From Hypomesus transpacificus (lineage: Eukaryota > Chordata > Actinopteri > Osmeriformes > Osmeridae): a stretch of DNA of 64,000 nt. Made by a program: the position numbers and the translations under genes. Below are positions 45,001 through 62,591 of this stretch, one piece after another (within the stretch, counting starts at the first letter, position 1; each line of letters begins with the position of its first letter). The stretch lies in assembly GCF_021917145.1 (NCBI RefSeq), contig NC_061072.1, forward strand, positions 9,635,059 through 9,699,058. Direction: 5' to 3'. The notes below the pieces were generated by a model. The model made no database searches. It was not told the origin of the DNA and was given only the letters and a program-made list of their open reading frames with translations.

Positions 45001-47557
45001 TCCAAAGTCCCAGAGGGGAAAACATGCCTCTAAATGAGACAGTCAGGCATACATTGCAACACAGTTTGTCTGCATCCATAAAATTGCACAACTCGCACTC
45101 GAGAGGAAAAATTAAAACACATCAACAGTCAGAGCTCCGAAGCCTGAGAGGACAGTTAGGGAGCATGACGATAACACGTTACATTTTTTCTTTGTTAAAG
45201 CATTCTTCATGCTGATATAACATCATTGCACCAAATATTCATTATACACAAGAAACAGTGTTTTAAGTATGTAAGTTGCAACACCATTGAAACAAAAAGG
45301 GTTTGATATTATCCAAAGGATACACCTTTGCCTTAACAGATTTAAGTACACAATCAGACTGACAGATTGAAAAAAAGAAACCTTTCCAAAAATTAGACAA
45401 ATTGCTAATACCAGGTCATCCAAAATAGCTGATATGTGTGTGGTGACAGAAATACAATTCTGTCAAGCTAGTACCCATTACTCTTGGCACAGAACAATGT
45501 CACATAAAATAAACAGATTAATAGTTCCTCTCAAAAACGAAAACCAATCTGAAAACACTTCCCAACTAGCACATCCAACGTACAAAGTTTCTGTGGACAA
45601 GAACGATTATAAAACGTGAATTGGAAAGGGTAGGTTTTTTTAGTTTGCACCCAAATGGATGGAGACAGGGGCGATTTTAGGATCAGACTTTTAGGGGTGC
45701 TCAGTCCCCAATGAGAATGTGACATGAATACAGTGCCTTGCAAAAGTGCTAAACCCCCTTGCTAATATAAATCCCTAATTTCACTGGATAACAATTAATA
45801 CATTTATGTATTATTATGCATATTGAATGAATGAAAAAACTCAGGATGTCCCTTTCTTCATGAACTACTATTATCAAATGATAATAAACAATAATAATTT
45901 TTATTTTTTTATTATTATTAATTTTAAGGGTGCTGAGATGAAATGTATGGGTGCTTGTGCACCCTTTAAAGGGGTCTAAAATCGCCACTGGATGGAGATA
46001 CTGTAAAGTACGGTGAAACACAGTGAGCTGGATGTACTTTGAAACAGCTGCAGAAGAAGTTAAAATTGGCATGAGAATGTGACAAGGCCAGGGAGAGAAA
46101 CTCCAGTCTTTGAGGCTGCATACAGGTGGACACGGGTCTGAAAGAACCACAAGTGTCGTAGACACACGTCCATCTCTTCATGTAAAAAAAAAAAGAATAT
46201 CACAAACCTTTACTTTAGCTCTAATTACAATTTGAAGATATGCAAAAGAACTAAATACAAATAGACCTATTAAATAGGAATATGTATTAAGAGGTTACTC
46301 TTAACCAAAAATCTACTTCTAGGATCCTGGGATGTTGATCATATTTCAGTCACTGACAAACAAGCAGAGGCGCTGCATACACACACTCACACCCCTGTCA
46401 CTGGGGAAACACATCTGGAGAACTGGTTTGGAGGATATGGATACTTTCCTCCATGAAATTAGTATTACTCACCAATAATACACAAATATGACAACTATGA
46501 TACATGAATCAATAATTACACCATTTGCATTCAATTTTCATAATAATGTCATCATATATATATATAGATATAGATTTATGTTCCTCACATGCCTGACAAT
46601 TGTACACAGGTGTATTTTAGTCTTTTGAGTCATTTGCTTTCTTTTGCATGGAAACATCCTTAGTACAGCTGCGAAAAGATGTGCCTTTCCCAAGACAACA
46701 GGCTGAAGCAAACTGGGAGGAGACGGGAGTCCTCAGTGATGCCCAAAAGTGAAAGTCACAGATGATCCAAAGTGGGCCATCCACAAGACAAGGGTCTACC
46801 CCTCTCCTTTCAGGAAAATGATACTTTAACAGCAGAACTCACAGGATAAGCTGACCCATGGAGAGATTCTGCTGATCCATTGCTTTCAGCGGTCTACAAT
46901 TTCCTGCCTGTTGCACGCTTGTTCTAGTGCAACCTCTCGACCCACAGCCTCCCAGCGCTGGCACACCCTGCCGTGACGCTGTGCCCACCCCCAGCAGCGA
47001 GGAGTGGAGGTCGAGGGAGGGCGTATTTAGGATGGTGTTTGAGGTGGATTAGCTTAGTCTGTACAGTTGTCTGCATCAATTTATCCATTGTATGTCTTTT
47101 GATAGTCCTGAGGAGATAATCACAGATGTCAACATTGTCAGACAAACAGGGGACATGGTTACCTGTGCCTTAACCAGAATGAGGATGATAATGAAGACTT
47201 AGCTCTGTGTGGAGATTCAATTGAAAGTGTGGGGATATAATGACAACCAAAACCTAAATCAAGTGGCCATTATCATCAAAAGCCCTCTTTTATCAATCAT
47301 CATAATAAGCTGCTTAAAATGCCTCCAAACATTATGAAAAATATAACAGAGAAGAAGAAGAAGAAGAAAAAAGTTGTTATTGGGATTGTGTTGCAGCACT
47401 GTAGGGGCAGTATGGGAAAACCCCCCACTGTGGAAAGGCACACCAGAGGAGGGGGAGTGGAAGAGGTGCACAGGGTTGGAGGGGGGTGACGAGAATGAGC
47501 TTATGGAACAGGGCTGAGACTGAAGAAATCCCAGGTGGGTCGAGAGATGGTGTCTCT
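42091..47557. other. slc16a5 upstream / kctd2 downstream non-coding interval
   Basis: 5.5 kb without a recognised gene. The left end should hold the slc16a5 leader and promoter, and the right end the kctd2 3' untranslated region, whose length I cannot fix. The only element recognised is a hAT-like MITE at 45666-45990. Short homopolymers (poly(T) near 43578) and a TA-rich microsatellite near 46556 are present. I looked for ATP5PD, which neighbours KCTD2 in human, and did not find it. Confidence 0.4.
45666..45990. mobile_element. hAT-type MITE with exact 8-base target duplication
   Basis: The 325-base element begins CAGGGGCGATTTTAGGATCA and ends, in inverse, as TCTAAAATCGCCACTG. It is flanked by identical 8-base direct repeats GATGGAGA at 45658-45665 and 45991-45998. 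An 8-base duplication with CAG..CTG ends is the hallmark of hAT transposons. The interior is AT-rich with no coding capacity, so it was moved by a transposase supplied elsewhere. Confidence 0.9.
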
Positions 47558-49097
47558 TTACATCCGTGAGCCTCTCTCCTGAAGGATCTGTGGGGGACAA
47601 AAGAAAAACAATCAATGAAACACTGTTTGTGTTTTTTCCCCCCCATTTTCTTAACTGCTGACAGTAGTTTTGAAGACATCTGACTAGTGGAGTTAACTCC
47701 AGGCAAACTTTTCAACCTTTATATCTGATAAATGAATCACAAAGTACTCTTAATCTCTTAAAAGATGAATTCACCTTAGCCTTCTCTGTGGGCTCAATGA
47801 CAATGCCATTGGTGGAGTTGTTGAGCTCCCGGGAAACCACACACAGAAATTCAGCCTGGTCCTCGTTGCCATAGTTATAGGAGGAGCCAATACTTATGAG
47901 CTGGAGGAAGGACATGAGACAAATATGAGAGGGGTGGCATCAGTTAACGAACTAAAGAGAACATTTAGGTGCAAATGGTATTTGGAAAAGGAACACTTTG
48001 ATCAATAAACTAAATATTCAAAGAAAGAAAGAAATTGTAACCCGCCCACCTGCTCAAACTTCCAGCCGTCAGACATGGTTGAGACCATCTGTGTTAGCTC
48101 CTCCTCCTGGCACTGCAGCACCCGGTACACATGCTTCACTGGGCCCTGCGATGTACACACACACACACGTTTGTATCCCAGTGGTCAGCCAACGCATGTA
48201 TTAAAAACTAAAGGATCCTGTGCATAGTTCATTACAGAGTCATTATGCCATGATCAATGTCTAATCTCAAGTCATTCACATGTATTCATTGGGAGCAGTT
48301 TTCTGACACACTGTACCTGAGACGTTCGGTTCTCATTGTCCCGTATCCTCTCTTTGACCAGTCTCACCAGTGATGCAATGTTGTAGAACTCTGCCTCCTC
48401 AAGGACTCCTGCAAGACATTACCGGCTGTTTAATTACACTGCTAAAACCCTGAGATGATTCCCATTAGACAGACGACATCCTTTTGGTTTAATAGATGAT
48501 GATTCACAATTAAAATCCTAACCTTCTTCTGCCAGGTTCTTGTCCATGATGAGTTTTCCATGCCGCAGGTAATTCAAAATGGGCCCAAAATATGTAGGGT
48601 CCCTATCGATCAGGTAAGCACCAGTTTCATCCTGAGGATACCACAAAGAGCTTGATATCAATAATAATTTTCTTGTTTTGGATACCCTTTTATTTTACAT
48701 ATTACAATTTGATAACCAGGTCTTGACAAGGTATAGCATCACCAACCTTATCAGAATCCAAATCAGGATCTTCTTGACACAATCGGTATAGGAATGATTT
48801 AGGGTCCCTACACAATGTTTGTTTGGTTGTGACGAAGTAGGTCCCACCAACATTGAGACGAACCCAGCGGGATCCGGGCTTCTCCAGTGGCTCTGATGGG
48901 GAGCTAGGGTTGCTCTTCATTGGGAACCCAAACACTGATCTGCTAGAAGTAGACACCCCAGGACTAGTAGGCAAGCTGCTCCGCGGCGGAATCATGAGTG
49001 TGGGCGAAGCTAGCCGTACGGAGCCTCGGACATCACGGTGTTCGGTTTGCTCTATAGTACCAGAGCCACTAGTTTCCACAACGTGCAGTTCAGCCAT
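47558..49097 (-). CDS. kctd2: BTB/POZ domain protein KCTD2
   Basis: Six exons, 49097-48747, 48631-48523, 48408-48317, 48145-48050, 47900-47775 and 47587-47558, give 804 bases and 267 residues (human KCTD2 263). KCTD2 is a Cullin-3 ubiquitin-ligase adaptor of the KCTD2/5/17 group that forms a pentamer. The N-terminal 75 residues are Ser/Pro-rich and divergent. From about residue 78 the BTB/T1 domain follows ([46 protein letters not shown]). The C-terminal domain is nearly identical to human ([39 protein letters not shown], ending [10 protein letters not shown]). The N-terminal MAEL and the SLC16A5/ARMC7 neighbourhood favour KCTD2 over KCTD5 or KCTD17. It is head-to-head with tubgcp2. Confidence 0.95.
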
Positions 49098-50143
49098 ATT
49101 TTCTTCGTCTACAGCAACCAAGCTATTAGCTAGCTACTACACTGCAGGGAAACAATTCTTAGGTACCCGATTTGTAAACACAGCAGGGCTATTTTTCTCG
49201 ACAAGGTGGCTGACATTAGGGCGTTGCTACTCACATTCGATCACTTCAACGTCTATCCCTACTGAATAAGACATGAAAAATGGCAGATTAAATGTACAAT
49301 GTGGGCCACATCCCGTACAATCTTTTCCTAAAACAAATGGGTAATTCTTGTTTATTCAAACGTTAATCAGAGAAAAGCAATTCTTCCGGGTTGGAACGTG
49401 ATTATTGTTTACTTCCGCTATGTCATTAGCATGCTAAAGTAAGAGTTCCTACATCAAAAATAAAAATCCGCAAAGCATTTTTTTTTACAGCTATTACCAT
49501 GTAAATAAGCTATCAGACACAATTGCATTGATATGTAATGCTATAATCATATGATAAGACAGATTCACAGTTCCAGGTAAGTGAATGGAGACACTTTTAT
49601 TGTGAAACAAAATGAAACCCAGTTCATTCTGTTGCCATGTACAGGGTTTGGCTTGGCGGGTAGAAGCACTGTAGTAGAACAAACATACAACGCCAGCTGA
49701 GCTACCACTGAAGCCGCGTTCGAAGTAGGCTCTCAGGTAGATAATATACAAAGCAAGCATATTTTCTAAAATTTGATCGTAACCAGTTATCAACTAGCGA
49801 TGTTCCATCCTAGCTAGCCTGTAAGGTAGCATAGCTATCCCATGTTAGTTTGCTAGAGCTGTGGTCTTTTTCAAAACGGTTGAATGTAGCAAACGTTAGC
49901 TTATGTGTGCAGTTGACGTGCAGGGGGTGGCCATAGCTTACCAACGTATAACTAAGTCTGTTGAGCTAATTTAGACAAGATGATAATGCCAGACACAACT
50001 AAATAAATGGGCTATATTAAAGTAGCAATATTGCAGAAACATTCACATTCAAGTGTACTCTATTTCTGATTGTAGTTAGTCATTCTGTAAGTTATAGCTA
50101 GTATGCTAACTCTTCACCATGATCATTCACAGTTTACTGCACC
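49098..50143. promoter_or_regulatory. Divergent kctd2/tubgcp2 promoter interval
   Basis: About 1 kb between the two start codons. The tubgcp2 coding exon is preceded by an acceptor (TTCACAG at 50131), so a non-coding leader exon of tubgcp2 lies somewhere in this interval. No TATA box was seen near either start. Position of the transcription starts is not resolved. Confidence 0.4.
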
Positions 50144-53100
50144 ATGAGCGAATTTCGGATACATCATGACGTCAACGAGTTGCTTAGCCTCCTTCACGTG
50201 AGAGGAGGTGATGGAGCAGAAGGATACATCGACCTTCTGCAGAAACACAGGACCCCCTATGTGACCACGACAGTTTCCGCACACAGTGCAAAGGTGAGGA
50301 GCGCCTATGGAATTGCCAGTTTTATGTGGGTACATATGTACTATATTGGATAGGTTTCTCCCCTTCATTCCTCTAATTGAACTGTCCTGCGCAGGTTAAA
50401 ATAGCGGAGTATTCCAAAACTCCAGAGGACTTTTTAAGGAAGTACGATGAACTCAAGTCAAAAAACGTGCGCAACCTTGATCCACTGGTTTACCTCCTGT
50501 CAAAGTTTACTGAAGACAAAGAGGTATGTAAAATGTTTTATCTTGCTCAGATGACTGACAATTACCCATCATGTCGCATCGGAGATTGTTTAGTGTATTT
50601 GCCATTAGTGTATATATATTAGAGAATCTGTGTCCTTGTTTTTCCATAGACACTTCAATGTCTGCAGCAAAATGCCAAAGAGAAGTCTGAGGCATCAGCC
50701 AACGTAACATCGAGCACCACCACAACATTTGCCATCCCGTCCACCAGCACCAAGATGTCCATGCAGGAACTGGAGGAGTTACGTAAGAAGCTTGGGAATG
50801 TCACGGCCACCTCCACAGTTCCTCAGGTGGCTAATTGTACAACTCTATTTCAGTGGGCCAGTAAAGTTTGCAAAATCGATTTAGAAACTTCAGAGTGTCA
50901 AAGAAATCCCAAAGTTTTGTGACTCGAACATTGTTCTTTCAGTCTGCTGAAGCCACACGGAAAAATCTGAGGGACAAGCACAACAAGAAGAATCCCACCC
51001 AACCAAATCCTGTATTTCCTAACTGGGTATATGACCGTCCTGCTCTGATTGGGGACTTCATCACCAGCTCAACACCGATGGGAGACCCAGTTTTAGCCAT
51101 AGGTTTGACGATGTTCCTTTGTTTGATCGTGTGATCGGGGGTCAGATGGCTGAGCGGTTAGGGAGTCGGGCAAAATGACATGTCCTTGGGCAATACACTT
51201 CACCCTACTTGTCTCGGGGGAATGTTCCTTGTACTCGCTACGCTCTGGATAAGAGCGTCTGCTAAATGCCTAAATGTAAATGTGATCGGACTATTCTTGC
51301 TGTTGTGCTGTTACACATTGCATGAGCATTGTGAAGTGGCTCAAAGCGCCAAACAAATACAATTAGGTTTTGCTTGTGTTGTCATCTGTCATTAGGTACC
51401 TTGCCCCTTGCTACTCAGGAGCAGGCACTGGTGGAGGATCTGCTCTTTGTTTTGATTGGTGTTGATGGGCGTGACATCACAGCACAGCCTGTGCTGGGGA
51501 GGCAGAATCGCTCCTTCATTGTCGACCCCACCCTCGACATGTCAATCAAAGAGCTGGTCAATAGGATATTACCAGTCGCATCGTACTACTCCACTTTAAC
51601 ACGGTGTGTAAACTTCAGCAGAGGAAACCACTTGATGATGGACTCTCATGGACAGTGTTGCGATCCTGTTTGATGTCATATGGACAGTTTGTAATGTTTC
51701 TGGTTTTCAACTGGCAGTTTCACGGAGGAGAAGTCATCTTTCGAGTACGGCCAGGTGAACCACGCCCTGACTGCTGCCATGAGGACCCTGATGAAGGAGT
51801 ACCTGATCCTGGTGACACAGCTGGAGCACCTTCACAGGCAGGGCATGCTCTCCCTGCAGAAGCTGTGGTTCTACATCCAGCCCACCATGAGAACAATGGA
51901 AATCCTAGCCTCGATCGGTGAGCCATAGAAGTAGATTCAGATAATACAGGGTGTCTAGGGTTGACTGGTTGTTACGGCCTAGGGCCTTGCAGTTTGAACT
52001 TGCATGGCTAAAGTGTAATGCTCGATGCCAATGTGGCAAAATTAGGGTTGGTTGGTTTGGGTGATGTTGATATAAATATGATCTGAGTTCGTAATTATAA
52101 CACTAACTTTTGTCTTGTTTTTTGAAGCCTCCTCAGTGGACAAAGGAGACTGCATGGGTGGGTCTACACTTAGTCTTCTTCACGACCGCACCTTTAACTA
52201 CACGGGAGACAGCCAGGCCCAGGAACTGTGCCTCTACCTCACCAAAGCAGCGAGCGTCCCTTACTTTGAAATACTGGAAAAGTGGATCTACAGGGGGATC
52301 ATTAAGGACCCATACAGGTACGTTCTACTTTTGACCAACTCGTGTACTATACCACAATCTTTCATTTTGTTTACATTATCTTTCGCTAGAGGATCTTTAA
52401 AGAGAATCACAACAGAATGACAACAGCATAACTTTTTTGTCTTCATAGTGAATTCATGGTAGAGGAGCATGAGTTGCAGAAGGAGAAGATTCAGGAGGAC
52501 TACAACGACAAGTATTGGGATCAACGATACACCGTCGTGCAGCACAGAATTCCATCCTTCCTCCAGAAACTGGCAGACAAAATATTAAGCACAGGTGCGA
52601 TACAAGATATAACGATTTCTGTTTATTCTTATTGGAATTCTGTGAGGTCTTAGAAACTGTTATTAACGATTTTGTTTCATTCTCTTCCTCTCGCTCAATA
52701 GGGAAATACCTCAACGTGGTGAGAGAGTGTGGCCGTGACGTGACCTGTCCTGATGCTAAGGAAGTCTTGTATACTCTGAAGGAGAGAGCCTATGTCGAGC
52801 AGATCGAGAAGTCATATAACTACGCCAGCAAAGTCCTCCTGGACTTCCTGATGGAAGAGAAGGAGCTAGTCTTGCGACTCAGGTGAACACAGAATACAAA
52901 GTTGTAGCCATAGAGTCAACATTTGGGTGGGGGGCGAATATTTTTTTAAATTATAATTTCGGACAGCGTGCGTGGTTGCCTGTCGTAGCGTGGCACGTTT
53001 ATATTTTTATATCAATATTTTTGGGAGGGACATTTTGACCAGATTTGAATATTGGGGGGGATGTGTATCCCCCAATATGTATATTATGATTACGGCCTTT

Positions 53101-56100
53101 GACGGAATATAAGACAAACACGCTGTATTTGATAAGTTACCAAACAAGTTATCGTTCATATTCATCTGTGTGTTGTTTTCTAGTTCAATCAAGCACTACT
53201 TCTTGATGGACAAGGGAGATTTCTTTGTCCACTTCATGGACCTGACGGAGGAGGAGCTGAAGAAGCCGGTGGATGACATCGTTCCTCCACGACTGGAGGC
53301 CCTGCTGGAGTTGGCTCTCAGAATGAGTACTGCAAACACAGACCCGTTCAAAGATGACCTGAAGGTTAGTGGAGACAGTCTTGTCCTTTTCTTCACACGC
53401 TGCCTTTGCCTATTGCTAGCGATGCCATCAACGCCACCTGCTGGTGACAAAGGAGAAAACCCCTGTTCACTGTAAAGGTTATTAGATATTTTAGGAGATA
53501 TTTATGGTTACAGCAGTAATTTTGCATGCTAGAAATGAACTATAGGTAATCAATTCAAATTCAAACATAAATAAACATCTGTAAGCGAATCTATGCTAGT
53601 TTGCTGGTGCCGAATCACTGTGATAAACTCACCATGCCACTCTTTTCCTGTTTCCTCTAGATTGACCTGATGCCTCATGATGTCATCACCCAGTTGCTGC
53701 GTGTGCTGGCCATAGAGACCAAGCAGGAGAAGGCCGTCATCAACGCCGACCCCACCGACGTGACACTCAGCGGCCTGGAGGCTTTCTCCTTCGACTACAT
53801 AGTCAAGTGGCCACTGTCCCTCATCATCAACAGGTATTATCTCATAGGGATAGTCATCGCAAAACTATTAGACATAGTTGTAGCAGGTTGTTGATTTTGG
53901 AAAAAATGTAGTATTGTTTATGTTCAATCAAATTATATTTTTCTCCCAACAACAGTGCCATCATTGAAATGTATTGATATAATTTATGTGTGATGAAATA
54001 AAGATACAGGATATTAAGAAAACCTTTCATGGGAATATTAAATGTATTCTACAGGAAAGCACTGACCAGATACCAGATGCTATTCAGACACATATTTTAC
54101 TGTAAGCATGTTGAGAGGCTGTTGTGCAACGTTTGGATCAGCAATAAAGATGCCAAGCAATATTCCTTACACTCAGCCAAGTGGTGAGTTTACCAAACTC
54201 ATTCATTTAAAATACTAACTGTTAATATGATCAAATTATGTTGATACAAATGATTCCAATGGTTTGCTGCTTGATTAAAAATACTGTGATAATTTGAATC
54301 TAATTATGTTAATACTAATGATTCCAATGGTTTGCTGCTTGATTAAAAATACTGTGATAATTTGATCTAATTATGTTAATACTAATGATTCCAATGTGTT
54401 TGCTTCTTTAGGTTTGCTGTAGCATTTGCCCTTAGACAGCGCATGCTGAACTTTGTCCAGAACATCCAGTATTACATGATGTTTGAAGTTATAGAGCCCA
54501 CATGGCATATCATGGAGAACAACCTGAAGTCTGTGAGTGATTAGGGAACAAATGTTTGCGTCATTACTACCTCATCAGTCACTGAGAACTGCCTTTTAAT
54601 ACCCTATTGTACCGTGAAGAACATATTTATTGCAATATCAGCCATGCATTTTTATGGTTCTTTGACATAAGCTTCCATGTCTATGTTTTTTCAATGCGAC
54701 TAGAAAACGTTGTTGCTACCAGTAAATTAGGTATTGTCACCATGTGGTTGCTCAGTCATGCGATCTCTCCCATCTAGGCCTCCAACATTGACGACGTGCT
54801 GTGTCACCACACCAGCTTCCTGGATAACTGCCTGAAGGACTGCATGCTGACTAACCCTGAGCTTCTCAAAATCTTCTCCAAGCTCATGTCAGTGTGTGTC
54901 ATGTTCACAAACCAAATGCAGGTCAGTAGACAAATTCAAACCGCAAAAATGTTTGAACATCTTGGCAGCTTTTCGAGCCCAAATCGTTTGTGTTGTCAGT
55001 TGTTTGTATTAAAACACACAATTATAAAATAGGACATTGTCTTTTAAAGTGCTTTGTATTTATTAATTATTGAAAAATATATTATTCAGACACGTGCTAA
55101 TGCATAAACTACATATGTTTTGCCTTTGTTATGGTAGGCTTTCACTAACAGCATGAGGCTGGACCGCCTGTCTCTGGAGCATGGAGCCATAAAAGGCCCA
55201 CCTTCCCAGAGCGAACGTGCTCAGGACGCAGAGAAGAGGAAGCTCACATCTAAGGTGTCTTAACACACCACATAGTTATCATCACACTTGGGCCTTGGGC
55301 CAAGTGGTTTGTTTTCAAATGTGGGTGGGACAGCTTTAAAAAATATATATATATCAGAGGATGCAGCCGTTAAATATATTTGTCTTGATAACTAAGTGGG
55401 CGGGGGTGGCAGATTGGCTGTTTTCAAAATGTGGGTGGGACATGTCAAAATATGTTTTGATGGCTGGATTGAGCTTGTTTCACTTAAACGGAATGGAGTT
55501 TCACAACAGGGATGTTGTAAGCAAGGGAGTCAGATGGCTGAGAGGTGAGGGAGTCGGGCTAGTAATCCAAAGGTTGCCGGATCAATTCCCCGCCGTGCCA
55601 AATTACGTTGTGTCCTTGGGCAAGGCACTTCACCTTACTTGCCTCGGGGGAATGTCTCTGTACTTACTGTAAGTCGCTCTGGATGAGAGCGTCTGCTAAA
55701 TGACTAAATGTAATGTAAATGTAAGCAGATTCGTTAACACTAATCGTAATTCACGCGTGATGTCTAAATGTTTTTGTTATTGGCCCCGTCTCCAGTTTGT
55801 AGCGGAGCACGTTCACGCGCTGCAGACTGACGCTGGCTTTGAGAACACCATCAGCAAGTTCGACAGCAACTTCAGCACTCTGCTGCTCGACCTGCTGGAC
55901 AAGCTCAGCATCTACAGCACCAACGACTGTGAGCACAGCATGATCAACATCATCTACAGGTGGGTCAAAGGTCGAAGCGTCCGCCACACCTATTCAAGCC
56001 AATCAACAGGGTCACAATACTGTGCTTTGTTAACTCGAAAGTTTTTATATTTTGTACTCTGCAGCTGTCAATAACTGGATGTGATGTTGTTGAGTTTTTA

Positions 56101-56221
56101 CAGTATATGATGAAAAATTTACTTTTTCTTTTTGTAAATCCACAGGTTGGATTTTAATGGATTCTACACTGATCGCCTGGAGAGGATGGCCATAGAGAGG
56201 AGTCAGAAAGCGGTGGCATAG
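50144..56221 (+). CDS. tubgcp2: Gamma-tubulin complex component 2
   Basis: Seventeen coding exons: 50144-50293, 50395-50523, 50650-50826, 50943-51102, 51396-51603, 51718-51917, 52128-52317, 52449-52594, 52702-52882, 53184-53364, 53661-53833, 54055-54183, 54412-54532, 54778-54921, 55138-55254, 55796-55959 and 56146-56221. Total 2646 bases, 881 residues (human 902). With GCP3 and gamma-tubulin it builds the gamma-tubulin ring complex that nucleates microtubules at centrosomes. Both GRIP regions are present: GRIP1 from about residue 200 (LVEDLLFVLIGVDGRDI, YYSTLTRFTEEKSSFEYGQV) and GRIP2 in the C-terminal half (SIKHYFLMDKGDFFVHFMDL, RQRMLNFVQNIQYYMMFEV, ending DFNGFYTDRLERMAIERSQK). It ends soon after GRIP2 and lacks the human proline-rich tail. 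ADAM8 is the neighbour in human as well. Confidence 0.97.
51139..51280 (+). mobile_element. tRNA-derived SINE, copy C, with 9-base target duplication
   Basis: The element begins GGGTCAGATGGCTGAGCGGT and ends TAAATGCCTAAATGTAAA. Direct repeats TGTGATCGG at 51130-51138 and 51281-51289 flank it, proving insertion. The middle, including the B box, is deleted. It lies in tubgcp2 intron 4. Confidence 0.88.
54231..54398. repeat. Tandem repeat of about 68 bases in tubgcp2 intron 12
   Basis: Two full copies and a partial third of a unit containing ATGATTCCAATGGTTTGCTG and AAAATACTGTGATAATTTGA. Copies are nearly identical, so the duplication is recent. It ends right beside the acceptor of the next exon (54412), and the third copy runs into the intron's polypyrimidine tract. 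Confidence 0.85.
55524..55719 (+). mobile_element. tRNA-derived SINE, copy D, full length, with target duplication
   Basis: The fullest copy in the window: AGGGAGTCAGATGGCTGAGA, then GGTTGCCGGATCAATTCC (B box), the body TTGGGCAAGGCACTTCACCT, and the tail GTCTGCTAAATGACTAAATG. It is flanked by TGTAAGCA at 55516-55523 and 55720-55727. It sits in tubgcp2 intron 15. Confidence 0.88.
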
Positions 56222-56751
56222 GGAATATTTAACTCAGTCTTAATAATGGTGATCCAGTGAAAATTCATATTTTTTTCACACCCTTATCTTTCTCACAAAC
56301 ATCTGCATTAAGGGTGTTTAATGCTTGATTTAAGCTGGTTTTCCATATTGTTGTTTATGAGGGATGTTGTGTATTCCCTTTTGAGGTATTGTATATTGTA
56401 TAAAGTATAAGACAACAACCATGTTCATGTACTTGTTAATGTCAAATAAAAAGTGTTACTCTTTGTTTTTTGATCCATTATACCTTGTCAAAGAGGCACA
56501 GCTAATGTGTTGATCAATGCCTAACAACAATTAATTTGGGTCTAGATCAGTCAATTGGCTATCTGGGCTGGCTTTCCGGTAATGTGAAGTCATGGTTGGT
56601 GGTCCTGTACTGTGAGTCATTTACTGGCGGGAGGTTACAGCTGTCCGTGATGCTAGAGGCGGGACTTCGAAGCAGCTCATTATTTCCCTATGGAATGTTA
56701 AGCAGTAGGCAACGGTGCCGTTCAACAGCTTTTCAGATACTACGATTCAAC
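56222..56751 (+). other. tubgcp2 3' UTR and adam8 promoter interval
   Basis: A poly(A) signal AATAAA at 56444-56449 probably ends the tubgcp2 transcript near 56465. That leaves under 300 bases before the adam8 start codon, so the adam8 promoter must be compact or lie inside this gap. No TATA box was recognised. Confidence 0.5.

Positions 56752-62591
<5,840 letters not shown>

Noticed and set aside
42091-47557. Possible atp5pd gene next to kctd2, as in human
   Set aside because: No exon with ATP synthase subunit d similarity could be found on either strand.
55527-55600. tRNA-Leu-like sequence (also at 21133, 32841 and 51139)
   Set aside because: The similarity is confined to the A and B boxes, the copies lack a closed cloverleaf and carry a SINE body and tail, with target duplications around two of them.
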